DNA of 64,000 bases from Branchiostoma floridae (GCF_000003815.2 NC_049992.1:18772396-18836395), one strand, 5' to 3'; positions 1 to 12,039 are shown, counted from the first letter of the stretch. The notes: generated by a model not told the origin, from the sequence alone. A program made the numbers and translations.

Positions 1-710
1 AGGACACACGACAACGAAGAAGAAATCCCACCACGGGTCTAGAGACGACTCTTGGTCCGGAATAACCTCACAGCTGCCTCCGGAACCAGTACATTAGACA
101 TACAACTCTGCCTTCAACCATAAGTCATACGTCAAAAAATTGTAACATTGTAATTTCTGTGTCGTCTTCAAAGATCTACAAAATGTACGCCTCATGTATT
201 GCCAACTAAGCTTGGATGATTGGCAAGAATGCAAGGTTAGAGGCAATGCTTAAGGCGTTTGAATCTTTGAAGCGGACGCAAAATTGACATTTTCCCTTGG
301 ACCAGTCCTTTTCAAATTCCAGCATCTTGATTGATAGGTTGCTTCCTGAAATTCCATAACGGATTCCAAGCAAAACGGAAGATTCTTTACCTCCCGGGAC
401 CTTATCTGCTTCTTGTGTGTCTCTAGCCAGGAGCCGCAGAGCCACTGGAAAAGGAAGTCATAACTCATCCTAAATTCGGAGGAGGAAAAGAGTGCATAAT
501 ATAAGGATAATATAAGGCACAAGTGAATGCCAAAATGTTTGACATGGGTGGTACATCATTATTTCATGTGTGAATAAACTTTATCTAATAGTTTAACGAT
601 GCATCAAATATCACTTTCTGAAAAACAGATAGCAAAGTTGCGGACTTGTATTTTGGAAAATGATGTTATCTTCTCATGTGAGCATAAAGCTTGGTGAGTT
701 TATTATAAGA
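1..710. other. No recognised gene
   Basis: Mixed AT-rich sequence. Minus-strand open frames between 206 and 522 exist in two overlapping frames, resemble no family I know, and lack convincing splice or start context. Nothing else is seen. Confidence 0.5.
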
Positions 711-809
711 CATGAATCTCGAACAGACACATACGACATCTCGAACAGACACACATATGACATCTCGAACATACACACATACGACATCTCGAACAGGCAC
801 ACATGAATC
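711..809. repeat. 24-bp minisatellite, about 4 copies
   Basis: A unit beginning CATCTCGAACAGACACACAT is repeated about four times with one or two substitutions per copy. It produces a spurious cysteine-rich minus-strand reading frame. Confidence 0.85.
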
Positions 810-1068
810 TGTTTGATTTACCGATGTTGTAACGATGAATATTTAAAAAAAAACATACAAGTATGATGATCAAGCGATACTTCAGAACCACTGAGGTATT
901 GTCATTCAGACATCATTGCCATGGCATCAGATTCTTTGGCAATCGCGGGTCACATTCATGAACATCCCGAAAGCAGAAGAATTACTTGTATTTGTAAAAC
1001 ATATTTCTTTAACATGTCTTGTTGTGACCTGTACTTAGCCCGGTGTAAAAATGTGCAATGGAATTCTT

Positions 1069-1130
1069 CAAGCATTCATTTATTCATTTATCTATCTATT
1101 TATTCATTTCTTCATTCATTCATTCATTTT
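1069..1130. repeat. (ATTC)n microsatellite
   Basis: An imperfect run of ATTC/ATCT tetranucleotides. The serine- and phenylalanine-rich reading frames across it are repeat artefacts. Confidence 0.85.
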
Positions 1131-1167
1131 TCATGTCGTTGGTTAATCAAAAGTCAGCTGGCTATTA

Positions 1168-1400
1168 TGCGGGGTCGTGTGGCGCAACGGCAGGTGTGTT
1201 CCTCTCAGAACCAAGAGATCCCGGGCTCCGATCCTTTCACGTCACCTATCTTGTGCCCTCGGAATAGGCTCTTAACACGACTTTCCTCACTTAAATCAGG
1301 TGGAAATAAGTCCCTAGCTTGGGCCATGCACTGGAGTTCATGATTCACTACAAATCATGCGGATGGAGGCCTGATGAACCTCCGTCTCGTACCACCCATA
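1168..1400 (+). mobile_element. tRNA-derived SINE, family A
   Basis: The segment starts with a degraded tRNA-like head (GTGGCGCAACGGCAG, then a B-box-like GGGCTCCGATCC). It continues with the same body seen at 14,396 and 17,388: CTTGTGCCC, then GACTTTCCTCACTT, then a CCTAGCTT segment. It is an old, diverged copy. Confidence 0.7.
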
Positions 1401-2204
1401 CATGTCAATAATTGCCAATTCCTCTTCATATCTTCAGACGTACCGAAGAACTAACACAGTGACCCTACTAAAGCGGAAAAATACGGGGCGCTAGTGGTGG
1501 TTGGCGACGCGGAGCGATTGTAATATCCAACATGGAATTGCACGTACTTAAGAGATAATTACTAAACTATTGATGTGTAGAGAAGCACGAAAAGGCTTTT
1601 ACCGCCAGTATTGATGAGTGGATTTAAGTACGAGTTGCGACATTGGCTGTTGAATGTTGATTCTGTTCAACGTTATCATCAGAGCTAAAATGATTGGACC
1701 GAACAGGTTATACTGTCAAGTGTTTTATATGCTGCTACAGACTTACTGCTTGCAATGGTACTGAACGAGGAATTTTGGGGTTTGAACAGGTTTTTGCAAT
1801 GTTTTTACCACGCAATTTTGATTTATTGTAGCGTAATTCATATTTGGTGAATTATTGCTAATTTATTTAACTTTCAGACTTTTGATTTCTGCATCATGGC
1901 AGCATTAAAATCTAATGGTAAGCGTGAAAATATTTCAGTAATGGGTAAACTTGAATGTTTCTTGATTATTAATATTTGATAATACAGTATAGGGATAAGT
2001 TTTTATGTAACATTTGGCCATGAACTGTGATACTGCGGGGCCGATGGTAAAACATACTACAAACTGGCTGACAGTAGTGGCATTTATATGAATCGATGTT
2101 TTACGCAATAAGTTATCAACAATTATCAAATCGAGTACCATACATTTCAAGGGACTACAGACAGATTGTTTCATATCTTAATATGCAAAACGCCAATAAG
2201 ACGA
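1401..2204. other. Intergenic, nothing recognised
   Basis: AT-rich sequence without a supportable exon, RNA gene or clear repeat boundary. Confidence 0.5.
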
Positions 2205-2415
2205 ATATATAAAATACTGCTTTGTTATTAGAAAGAATACCTAAACTCATGATTAGCCCCACTAGATTGTTACACTATATCAAAGACGTATGTTAGGTCT
2301 TATTGCTATGTTAATTAGGATGTTAAGTTTTACTCTATACCTCTATTTTGTACTATGTGTAATAGTTATTACCATACATTGCACCGTCTAAAATTGTCAT
2401 GCAATAAAATTCTCA
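2205..2415 (+). repeat. Interspersed repeat B, probable retroelement 3' end
   Basis: The segment from ACTGCTTTGTTATTAGAAAG to GTCATGCAATAAAATTC recurs at about 22,380-22,560 and 37,140-37,345 in the same orientation. The shared end carries AATAAA, which suggests the 3' untranslated end of a non-LTR retrotransposon. The family name is not known to me. Confidence 0.65.
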
Positions 2416-3949
2416 GGTGAAATGACAGGAACAAATTAAATCTAATACAGTGTCGTGCCGATTATTGAAAAATGATCACTTCATATTCTGCTGCTTTGCT
2501 GAATGCGCGTTTACTCGTTTATTGTCCAGAATGCACTTCCAGAATATTACTTCAACGACACATTTTTATGCACAAATAGCTAAATAGGAATTCACATATA
2601 TGTACAAATAATGCGAGAAAAAAAAAAGATTGTTTCTTGAATGCTAAACACTCGGGTGAAAAGTGTGACATATTTTTATGACGATGTTTTTATCATTGCT
2701 GATGACACCGCCACTTGTTACAAGCAGTGGTTACTATAAAATGCTGACAAAAGCAATTGTCGCTTGAAGTGCTTTCTATCCAAGTCAATGCGCATGGTCA
2801 CTGCAGTTCCGCACGAACATATTATATCATATTTGATAGTGACATACCTGACTATACGGTCCTTATAAACGAACCGTAAAGTCACCAAATTGGTTTCCGA
2901 AAAGCTACTGAAAAAAAAACCTACCCGGGCCCAAATACAACAAATACATCAACATAGATACCGTAAAATAAGCAACGCTTTTCCAAAACAAATCTTCCTC
3001 AGCGCTACTTTCTGTGCAGAGCTTTGGCTCCGGTGTTGTTGTTTTTAGCCTTTTTTGTCATGATTTCTTTTTTGTTAGGTTTATTGTGTTGTCTGCGAGC
3101 CAAACGATGTTGGATGGAAACCATTGACTGCAGCGCACATATCCGTATAAAACGACCGTAAAGCGTTCGGAAGTCTGCTGGCAGAGATTTGGGTAACATG
3201 AGAATCAAGAGGCCAAACGAAAACGCCTAGAGAGACGCAAAGAAACAGCCGCGTGTGTGACCTCTTTTTCACACAGTTTGTCAGATTGGTATCTCTTGAT
3301 GATAGCAATGCAAGATAGACTTTTGTGCTACATGCAAAAGCTGTCATTTTTCTCGTTTGATAGATGACGCTACAAGTGGAAAAATGGAACGCCACAAATC
3401 CTTCTAAATCCACGAGCTGTAGAGGGATAGCTGCATGAAGTACTTACCTGCTGTTGCAGAGCCCGCTGACCGATAAAGCTTGCCACCACGAACCGGCACT
3501 GCCCTACACAAACCCGCCGACGATAAGCACTCTGCCCCGGCGACGATGTGACTTTGATGCGTTACCCGATGATGTATTCTTTACGCTGCTCAGCGACAAT
3601 GCAGAGGCAATCGTAGCCGTCTCTCTCCGTTCGCTCTACACTTAGAGCTATCTGTTGATTGAGTGCAGCCCGGGTAAATGTAACGGTCTAATATACATGA
3701 ATATATAAGAGCTGCGCGATGGGTGCATACAAGCATACATCAGAAGAATCCATTTCACCAGAGGCTCTATAGCCACGCAGTGTACCGTACAAAAGATACT
3801 CTCCACAAAGAGCATTACCAATACCTCTGGTGATGTGATGGGATCATCTTCTATTAACCCTTTAAGCGTCACGGGTCGTTGTGTTCAGCCTAGTTGTAAT
3901 TGACTTTGACACAGGTTTAGGGGGGTTAAAGGTTAATTTAGAATCGTAG
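2416..3949. other. Intergenic; one weak open frame at 3,454-3,645
   Basis: No gene is recognised. A plus-strand frame of 63 codons ending at 3,645 has balanced amino-acid composition (including CDFDALPDDVFF) and follows a possible splice acceptor (CTGCTGTTGCAG, ending about 3,459). No partner exon or homology is evident, so I do not call it a gene. Confidence 0.3.
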
Positions 3950-4600
3950 AATATCAGCAGACAAGCTGTCGACAGTTATGCCTTGACCGGGCATTAGAAG
4001 GACAACAACGATGATCAGTAAAACATATATTATCTGCAATACCGTCAAGTATAAATCGTTGAAAATGTTTCATGATTACAGAGTCAGAAAGCAGCTGTTA
4101 ACAGTATTGCCTTGACCTGGAAGTAGAAGGAAAACAAAGACCTTGACATAACGGGTGCAAGCATTATGTTCGCAGAAATATATCATTAGTGAAACATATA
4201 TTATCTGCAATACCGTCAAGTAAAAGTCGTTGAAAATGTTTTATGATTACAGAGTCAGAGGGTAGCTGTTAACAGTATTGCTTTGACCTGGCATTAGAAG
4301 GGAAACAACGGCCTTGAACTGATGGATTCAAATATTATGTTCGCAGAAATGTATGATAATTGAAACATATATTATTTGCAATACCGTCAAGTATAATTTG
4401 TTTAAAATGTTTCATGATTACAGAGTCAGAAAGCAGCTGTTAACAGTACTGCTTTGACCTGGAAGTAGAAGGAAGACAAAGGCCTTGACATAACGGGTTC
4501 AAGCATTATGTTCGCAGAAATCTGTTATTAGTGAAATATGTATTAATTTGTCTGCAATACCATATAGTAAAATTCAATGAAATTGTTTCATGATTAAAGT
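3950..4600. repeat. About 171-bp tandem repeat, nearly 4 copies
   Basis: The anchor GCAATACCGTCAAG starts near 4,036, 4,207 and 4,378, with a diverged copy near 4,554, giving spacings of 171, 171 and 176 bp. Each unit also contains CAGCTGTTAACAGTA and CTTGACCTGG. The first unit is partial. Confidence 0.85.
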
Positions 4601-4658
4601 TATTGAAGACGATGCATGGTAGTATTTGGGTTCGTTTGAGAGGCATTGCTATCTTTAA

Positions 4659-4904
4659 AGGCCCCCTCTCACTTGACGTGCGGCACGCTTGCGGCATTGC
4701 TGCGTTCGGAAGATGCTCAACGAATTTCAGAGATAAAGAACGAATTTTCTTACTTGGTGTGTATTTTGTGGTCTTCTATGTCACACTTTTACGTATTGCG
4801 CAATATCCAGATTATAACAAATGGGGGAAAATAACAAAACAGTCCCGCAGTGAACGAACGCAGCAATACCGCAAGCGTGCCGCACGTCAAGTGAGAGGGG
4901 GCCT
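4659..4904. mobile_element. PIF/Harbinger-type MITE, 246 bp
   Basis: The terminal inverted repeats begin AGGCCCCCTCTCACTTGACG and match for about 50 bp with a single mismatch. The element is flanked by TAA on both sides (4,656-4,658 and 4,905-4,907). A 3-bp TAA/TTA duplication is the hallmark of PIF/Harbinger elements. It has no transposase, so it is non-autonomous. The near-perfect inverted repeats suggest recent activity. Reading frames across it are artefacts. Confidence 0.85.
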
Positions 4905-5851
4905 TAACTTTGATATATTTGCAGACGAAAGTGCGTGCGCAAAAACAACGTAAAGTTATTACACCCCACCTGGTAGTATGGTACAGTTATGCGCTATTGA
5001 GTCTGAATTATGAGCTTTATCTTTATGAATATCGAAATTGCACCGTTATGGCCATTCGAGCGTAGAAATATTTTATGACTACGATTAACGAAGTGAGACA
5101 ATTTTAATAATTCTGACGTTGTAGAAATAATGGTTGGCCTAAAGTCCTGGAGGATGGTGTATCATGAAGAAAATAAGTGCTGAAAAAGTTATAAGCGTCT
5201 TAACATCATTTATGTCATATATCATCGGTCATACATATAAAATGCATTTTAAGGCAAATACGTAACTTTTTCGGCGTTCCTCATGTTTCCTTACAAGCTA
5301 ATATATTTAAAAGTATCAATAGATGAAACCTTATGATTTTCTTTCATTCTTTGCTAACTACTCTCCTATACTTTTACAACAATTGTACAGACAGAAATGA
5401 ATCATTATTTTCATGCATGGGTTAAACTAGACCACCGAATTTCTCTGAGCGACATCTAGATCGATTAGACTTCTTTTGTCTGGATACCAGTGCTGTATAA
5501 AATCGTTTCTGGCGAAGAAAATACTGGCATTTCTTTGGCATTTAGACCCATTTCCAGACATGGCGGCCATCTTGAATTTTTCGAGATCATGCCCCAAAAC
5601 GAGGCTGCACATGAGAGAACCTTGTTGACAGCATGTATTACAGTATGGGAAGGCCATTCGCACTGGTAATTCTACCCCTTTAACTTTAAATACTACCGTA
5701 ATGGAATGTGTGCCTTTCATGTGTTCCAAGTTGGATCCCTCCGACTTACCATCCACAGATGGCAACGTGCCTGTTCTGTACTATGTGTTGGAACATTGCC
5801 AGAAGAAAAACTGCAACTCTTGGCTGAAACCCAAGTTTTGATCATTACCTG
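4905..5851. other. Intergenic, nothing recognised
   Basis: No exon is supportable. A 112-codon minus frame at 5,427-5,765 has no recognised domain. GGCGGCCATCTTG near 5,561 matches the core of a YY1-type site, but nothing nearby looks like a transcription start. Confidence 0.4.
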
Positions 5852-5904
5852 AGTCTGTATCTGTATCTGTATCTGTAAATGCATCTGTATCTGTATCTAT
5901 ATAG
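5852..5904. repeat. (CTGTAT)n microsatellite
   Basis: A run of CTGTAT hexamers, interrupted once by AAATGCAT. Confidence 0.9.
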
Positions 5905-6009
5905 TTTCGTTGGGTGTCAAGACTTTTTGGCTCAGATTTCAAATTAATCTATTTGTCGCTCCTGATTCTTAAGAGAACGCAATGCTTACCTTTCTTTTAA
6001 AAAGTCAGA

Positions 6010-7045
6010 CAACAAGACTAAAAACCATGAGTGAAAACTTGAAGTAATTTTGCTGGAAAACATCAGAGGAGACTGGTAGAAATTGCCCGAAAGCTTTGAC
6101 GCCCAAATGCTCGTGATGTAGTGCTCAAGATTCAAAACATTGAGTGTAAATTTGAAATAAATTTGCTCAAAAGATAACAGAAGACTGGTAGAAATTGCCC
6201 GAAAGCTTTAACGCCCAAATTCTCGTGATGTAGTGCTCAAGATTCAAAACCTGGAGTGAAAACTTGAAGTAATTTTGCTCAAAAACAACCAGGAGACTGG
6301 TAGAAATTGCCCGAAAGCTTTGACGCCCAAATGCTCGTGATGTAGTGCTCAAGATGCAAAACCTGGAGTGTAAATTTAAAGCAATTTTGCTCAAAAACAT
6401 AACAGAAGACTGGTAAAAATTGCCCGAAAGCTTTGACGCCAAAATGTTCGGGATGTAGTGCTCAAGATGCAAAACCTGGAGTGTAAATTTAAAGCAATTT
6501 TGCTCAAAAACATAACAGAAGACTGGTAAAAATTGCCCGAAAGCTTTGACCCCAAAATGCTCGTGATGTAGTGCTCAAGATTCAAAACCTGGAGTGTAAA
6601 TTTGAAGTAATTTTCCTCAGAACATCACAGAAGACTGGTAGAAATTGCCCGAAAGCTTTGACGCCAAAATGTTCGTGATGTAGTGCTCAAGATTCAAAAC
6701 ATTGAGTGTAAATTTGAAGTAATTTTGCTCAAAAACATAACAGAAAACTGGTAGAAATTGCCCAAAAGCTTTGACGTCCGAATTATCGTGATCTAGTGTT
6801 CAAGATTCAAATCTGCAGTGTAAACTTGAATTAATTTTGCTCAAAACATCACAGAAGACTGGTAGAAATTGCCCGAAAGCTTTGACGTCCGAATTCTCGT
6901 GATATAGTGCTCAAAAACATAACAGAAGACTGGTAGAAACTGCCCGAAAGCTTTGACGCCCGAACTCTCGTGATACAGTGCTCAAAAAACATAACAGAAG
7001 ACTAGTAGAAATTGCCCGAAAGCTTTGACACCCAAATTCTCGTGA
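6010..7045. repeat. About 112-bp tandem array with two 71-bp units
   Basis: The anchor ACTGGTAGAAATTGCCCGAA starts at 6,072, 6,184, 6,296, 6,409, 6,522, 6,634, 6,747 and 6,858, spacing 111-113 bp. It recurs at 6,929 and 7,001, spacing 71-72 bp. The short units lack about 41 bp lying between two TGCTCAA copies present in the full unit. The minus-strand reading frames here are repeat artefacts. Confidence 0.92.
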
Positions 7046-7200
7046 TCTACCGTGCGTGATCAGGTGCTTTACCCGCGGACCGGGGAGCCGTCCCCGCGGC
7101 CAGTATCGCACCGTAATTGCCTCGCCGTTATGAAGTTTCCGCCTGGCGGGGTCGGGATTGCGCCGCGCCGCTAAACGTCCCGACTCGGGCGAGCGGCGTA
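7046..7200. other. GC-rich, CpG-rich island of unknown origin
   Basis: About 150 bp of strikingly GC-rich sequence with many CG dinucleotides, directly abutting the AT-rich tandem array. It contains short inverted motifs (GGGGAGCCGTCCCC; CCGCGG twice). It resembles no tRNA or known SINE. An rDNA-spacer fragment is possible but unproven. Confidence 0.5.
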
Positions 7201-7319
7201 ATCTCGACTTAATGAAATAGGAATTACCTTACGTGACCGGCAGGACAAGTGTTTGGGATCAGAGATGTGAAGCCGACAACGGAAGAAGGGTGGATTTTGT
7301 GCAGGACACGTTCGGTAGC

Positions 7320-7487
7320 TAGTCTGGGTACCATCCTGAAAGTAGTTCGCTCCTGCGTTCATTATATACTATATACAGTCGCTTCTATAGCTCGAACCTT
7401 CTTTATACACTACATACAGCCAATTCTCTGCTGTTCCAGCAGAAGCGAACATAGGAGCGAACTACTATCCGGATGGTACCCAGGCTA
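7320..7487. mobile_element. 168-bp foldback MITE, 9-bp target duplication
   Basis: The ends TAGTCTGGGTACCATC and GATGGTACCCAGGCTA are inverted, and the inner arm AGTAGTTCGCTCC is also inverted. The element is flanked by a perfect TTCGGTAGC duplication (7,311-7,319 and 7,488-7,496). A same-length relative lies at 32,635-32,802. The 9-bp duplication suggests the MULE/MuDR superfamily, but no transposase confirms this. Confidence 0.88.
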
Positions 7488-7496
7488 TTCGGTAGC

Positions 7497-8495
7497 TGGA
7501 TCTTTGTCAAAAACACCATTTGATGCACCAAGCTTAAGAAAAACGCGTTGACGTTGGGCATCTATATGAGCACACGGTGTGTTCATCGACCAGATCTTTG
7601 TCATAAAAGCGCTCAGCGACTCATAAATACCATCTTAGTAAAAAATACAATCTTATTCATCTGAAATGTTATAAAAACATCATCTCTATTATAAACACCG
7701 ATTTTCGTCAAGTGAATTTTTATTTAAGACTCAATCTCTACGATTAACACGATATCCATCAGCTGAAAACATTTTTCCCATAAGCACAGTCTTTATTGGA
7801 TAAAAGACACTAACTATCTTTGTTACAAACACGACCTGACCAACTAGGTTTAACCTAGGAAACCTATCTTTATGGGATGAAATTGTGTCATAAACACCGC
7901 CGCACGCATGAAGATTGTCTTCAACTAGTGCTGACATTTGCAGAAAAAAAAACATTCTCGCACAGAACAGATTACCATTCTTGTCAAGTGCTTGAATTAT
8001 ACCAATAACCAATGGCTATTCTTCCGTTGCAAGTAGACAAACCGTCACGGATATACCAAAGTACCAAAATATCATGCAAATGAAAGGAAACTTTAAAAAA
8101 GAAAACTTTTTTTCTTACGGCGTGTAATCGCCCATAAGAGAGCTACATACAAGGTCAAAACGTTAGCTTCATATTCTGTTCAGCTATAGGGTAGAAAGAC
8201 TTGCGTAAGACCTGACCTTTGCTAAAGTTATCCGAAGGTATCAGTGTGGTTATTTGGCCTGAAGAAAGCGGTTTTACCGCCTCTCACAAACTGACAGCCT
8301 CGGGGTACGATAAAGCTTGTAAGTCCAAAGTGCACAGCTAGGCGTGAGGAAAAAAACAACAACTGTTATACAAATTGTTTTTGCAAATGCAAGGCAAGCA
8401 TAACGAAGTTTTGTATATTTTGTGAAATCTCGTTTCTGAGTTTTACAATAGTTTAGTTCTATCTGCTAAGTCTATCATTGACATTTTGTATCTTA
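7497..8495. other. Intergenic, nothing recognised
   Basis: AT-rich with several short degenerate repeats (CATCTTT/TCATAAA motifs at 7,590-7,900), but no clear unit and no exon. Confidence 0.4.
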
Positions 8496-8668
8496 AGTTG
8501 GTATGTCACTGCAAATGGGGCACCGTTGCAGCACTGTGGGGTTCGCTCACTGCAGCACTGTTTTTTTTAAATTTAGATATTGCGTAATACGTAAAAGTAT
8601 GACTTAGAAGACATCTTTCGAACCCCGCTGTGCCCCACCGGTACCTTAAGTGCAGTGAGATACCACCT
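8496..8668. mobile_element. PIF/Harbinger-type MITE, GGTATCTCAC family, copy 1
   Basis: The ends AGTTGGTATGTCACTGCA and TGCAGTGAGATACCACCT are inverted. The flanks are TTA (8,493-8,495 and 8,669-8,671). A second member is at 11,003-11,222. A TTA duplication fits PIF/Harbinger. The element is non-coding. Confidence 0.8.
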
Positions 8669-8671
8669 TTA

Positions 8672-10290
8672 GATATTTTGTATCTTAGATGCCAATGACA
8701 TACAGTTCAGCTTCTTTTAAAAGGTGGTAAATTTATGGCCAGCAGCAAAAAAAGTATAGATCTATGCTAGCTTTTAGATTTTAGGAAAGGTGTAAATTTC
8801 GATCGCGTAAACCACTGACAGGTTTCCACCTCCGACGTGCATACATTATCTAGTGATATGTGTTTCTATCGTTGTTAATAAAATAAAAAAAAGATACAAA
8901 AATGTTACACCTTTCTGTACTGTACAAGTTAAGGTAGCCAGGAGGTATGTCTGAGCAAGATTTCTTTCCGAAAAATAACCATCAATGTTAGTAGATAGGT
9001 ACTTCTATTTTTATAAAAATAGAACACTTTGCCATCAAATGTTGTTTTTGTTGGCCAAATTTCAAGGTCAAAGTAGCTGTCTCAAATTACACAAAAATTT
9101 CAAACTCTTCACAGCTTTTCAAACTTGACATCATTGGATAGGTCTTAGTGAAAGAAATAGAATGGTTTTTATTGCGAAAAAATCGGACATACCGTTAGAG
9201 AGTTATGGCCATCAACGGCCTAAAAATTATGCCATAATTTCTCCGGGTAAGCTAATTAAATATGCAAGATTACAATATCTCCACAGTCATACAAGATACA
9301 AGGAAAAAACTTGGTATACTGGGGCTTTGTAACATGCTGAATTTAACTATGGCCATGAAATTTACATATCTAATTCATAAATGATAAATAATCCTGAATA
9401 ATTGAGTTCCAGGGGTAATAAAATATGAGTCAGCTAATTAAATATGCAAAAACACCATATTTTCCCTCTCCTTGAAGATACAAGAACAAAACTTGGTATA
9501 CGGAGGTTTTAGCACATGCCGAATACAAATCTGACCTCAAAATATCATTTTGATTTTTTTATGATCTATAAAAATGGATTGTGTCACTACTACCACCACA
9601 ATGTGATTATCGGAGCGACACGCCCCAAAAACTGTTCATCAAAATTAGTCAAAATGGATCTTATTTTGAAATATACCCTGTAAGGTAGAATGTCTCGCGC
9701 AGCCGCCTCGAAAGGGTGCTATTTAGTGCTCCCAATTGCTTGTAGCATAAGGGGTAATAAAAATTCGAGGAAAAAAATTCATAAAAAATCAGCATTACAC
9801 GATATGACGAAATCCACGCACAGATCTTTTTAAATGACCATTATATACATTACTGTAAAGTATCAACAACAATCGTCGAATTACAAGCGGGGCAAAACAC
9901 TTTTCTGGCATTTTTTCCCCAAATGGGCGTGGCCATATAGCTCTCTATGACATCATCATGACATCATGCTAATTTGCATAAATCACCTTTAGGCAATAAG
10001 GTACTTCCTAAAAAAAACTAAAGACCCATGCATTATCCAAACATGATATTTTCATGACACCAAAAACACCCCCAAACGCCTCAGTTACCACTCTTTATGG
10101 CCTTAACAGCATATCAGCAACTTCAGGTATGTAATAGACCCTCAAGCTTGCCATGAGTAAGAATAATCCAATGAGCATGGAGAGAATACACCATAACTAC
10201 ATTCCAAATGCCTGTCAGATTTTCAAATTCAAATTTTAACGGATTCTTAACGAATTTTACCTACAGCCTTTGAAAAAGTAACTGACGCAA
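8672..10290. other. Intergenic AT-rich; internal 182-bp direct repeat
   Basis: No gene is seen. Two related blocks starting GCTAATTAAATATGCAA at 9,251 and 9,433, each followed by a shared ACTTGGTATAC segment, are direct repeats about 182 bp apart. They are probably part of a larger unnamed interspersed repeat spanning roughly 8,930-9,600. Confidence 0.45.
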
Positions 10291-10420
10291 GTAGTTGTTT
10301 TGTAAGGCAGCTCACTGCTTAGCAGTCAGAGGATAACGGGTTTGAAATCCGGCACAGCCTTCGGGATCGTGTACCATAAGCCACTTACCCCACCTGGCAA
10401 AGGGCACAGAGACCAGAACG
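10291..10420 (+). mobile_element. Possible tRNA-like SINE fragment
   Basis: It has a B-box-like segment (GGGTTTGAAATCC) followed by GGGATCGTGTACC and a CCACTTACCCCACCTGG body, the general layout of the tRNA-derived SINEs here. The head is too diverged to fold as a tRNA by eye. Confidence 0.4.
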
Positions 10421-11002
10421 GAACGTTAACCTATATAGTGGGACACGTCTGCTGGATGGAAGGCGAAACATATCCAAAAACATCCATAGAATGGTAACAG
10501 GTAGCCTGACTAAAATCGCGCTCCCAATGGCTGGCCTTACAGTTGGAGGGGGTCATTAACCCCAGCCAGCACATGATTGACAGGGTAGGCAAAAGGTAGG
10601 TTCCTAAAGAGGAGGAAGGCCAGTGGTTGCCAATATCTGTGTTGCCAATATTACTTGTGCACTGTGTCTGTTTATAACGTCACAGAAAGTTATCCCCGTG
10701 CAATATAGTGTATAGGGTTGTGGTTAAATATGTCTCCTTAATAACCATTGGCAATAACAATATTACGTAAGGATACGGAAGGGAGCTTGTCCACCTGTAG
10801 TGTTCAAATTGGCCCCCAAAGAGCCCGGTAACTTCCGTCTTACCATTGCTTGCGCTGAGGGCATCCCTTGGAGCGTCGCACGCACGCATCTTTATTGGTT
10901 CGTGGTTGGTTTCAGTCATGGCCTGTCTTAAAATTCTACAACTTCAAAGACGTACGATGACCTATGGGGAATGTGACCGCAACGTTATGCCACGAGTGGT
11001 AA

Positions 11003-11222
11003 AGTTGGTATCTCACTGCACTTGGGGCACCGGTGCGGCATTGCGGGGTTCGTTCACTACTGCTATTTTCACGAATTTGTATAATGTAGATATTACAAGA
11101 CACACGCCAAAGTATGACTTTGAAGACAGAAAAATACACAAAACGTAATAAAATTCGTTTTTTTTAAATCTTCCAAACCCGCAGTACCACACTGGTGCCC
11201 CAAGTGCTGTGAGATACCAGCT
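11003..11222. mobile_element. PIF/Harbinger-type MITE, GGTATCTCAC family, copy 2
   Basis: The ends AGTTGGTATCTCACTGCA and TGTGAGATACCAGCT are inverted, followed inward by inverted TTGGGGCACCGGTG/CACTGGTGCCCCAA. It is flanked by TAA (11,000-11,002 and 11,223-11,225). It is a 220-bp relative of the element at 8,496. The 100-codon frame starting at 10,846 crosses it and is not a gene. Confidence 0.82.
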
Positions 11223-11225
11223 TAA

Positions 11226-12039
11226 TAAGGAGAGAAGTTGTACCACTCTATAAAGTCTTTGATGATTCGACCTACCGCAAAAAAAGTCGGAATATCTACC
11301 CATTAGGCAATCGCTGCTGGGTCATTTTCGTACCTATGTTGAAAAAAAAACACCAACAACGATAACGGTCTTCCAGAATATCTCCAACCAACCCGAAGGG
11401 AGGATTCCGAAAAAGCACCGTGTGGGCGGCAGAAATTTCCGGACTCTGTATGGTTAAGTTCGCCATAAATGGCCTCGGTGCAAATCGCACTTAAACGTTT
11501 TCGCCGGGCAGCAAATAAGCTTTTAAAGCTTATCCTACAGGTGATGTATCCTTTGACATTTACCAACGTGCCACACTTAGACTAAGGAACACCTTAGCGT
11601 CGCTGTATTACATACTAGTATTTGATACTTTTGTTTTCAACAAACTTTAGCTATTAGATTGCAGGCAGTAGGAATTTCATGAAAGGTATCAGAGAGATAA
11701 AATGTATTCTTCGTTCAGGCGCCTCATAATCAGAAAGGGCTGTATTATGTAAATCAAACGCAATTTTGTATAATTTGCATCTCATTGTTCAAACCACTGT
11801 CTTAGCTATATGTTTGCGGAACATGTTGATCCGTTGTTTAGTTATCCTCTTTGAAGAATTTTGACAAAATGCCGCTGTAGCTCTTGGGGGCCCAAGACTA
11901 CATCGCTTCTTTGTGCAAATGACATGATCATAAGCTATTTAGAAACGGGCGGCATATATAATAACAATAAAAATAATTAAAAAGCAGAACATACTACTAT
12001 GTTTTGGACAAAAAATAAAGAAGTTAAGTTGCAGTATCA
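11226..12039. other. Intergenic, nothing recognised
   Basis: Short minus-strand frames around 11,296-11,566 match nothing known and lack exon context. Confidence 0.45.
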
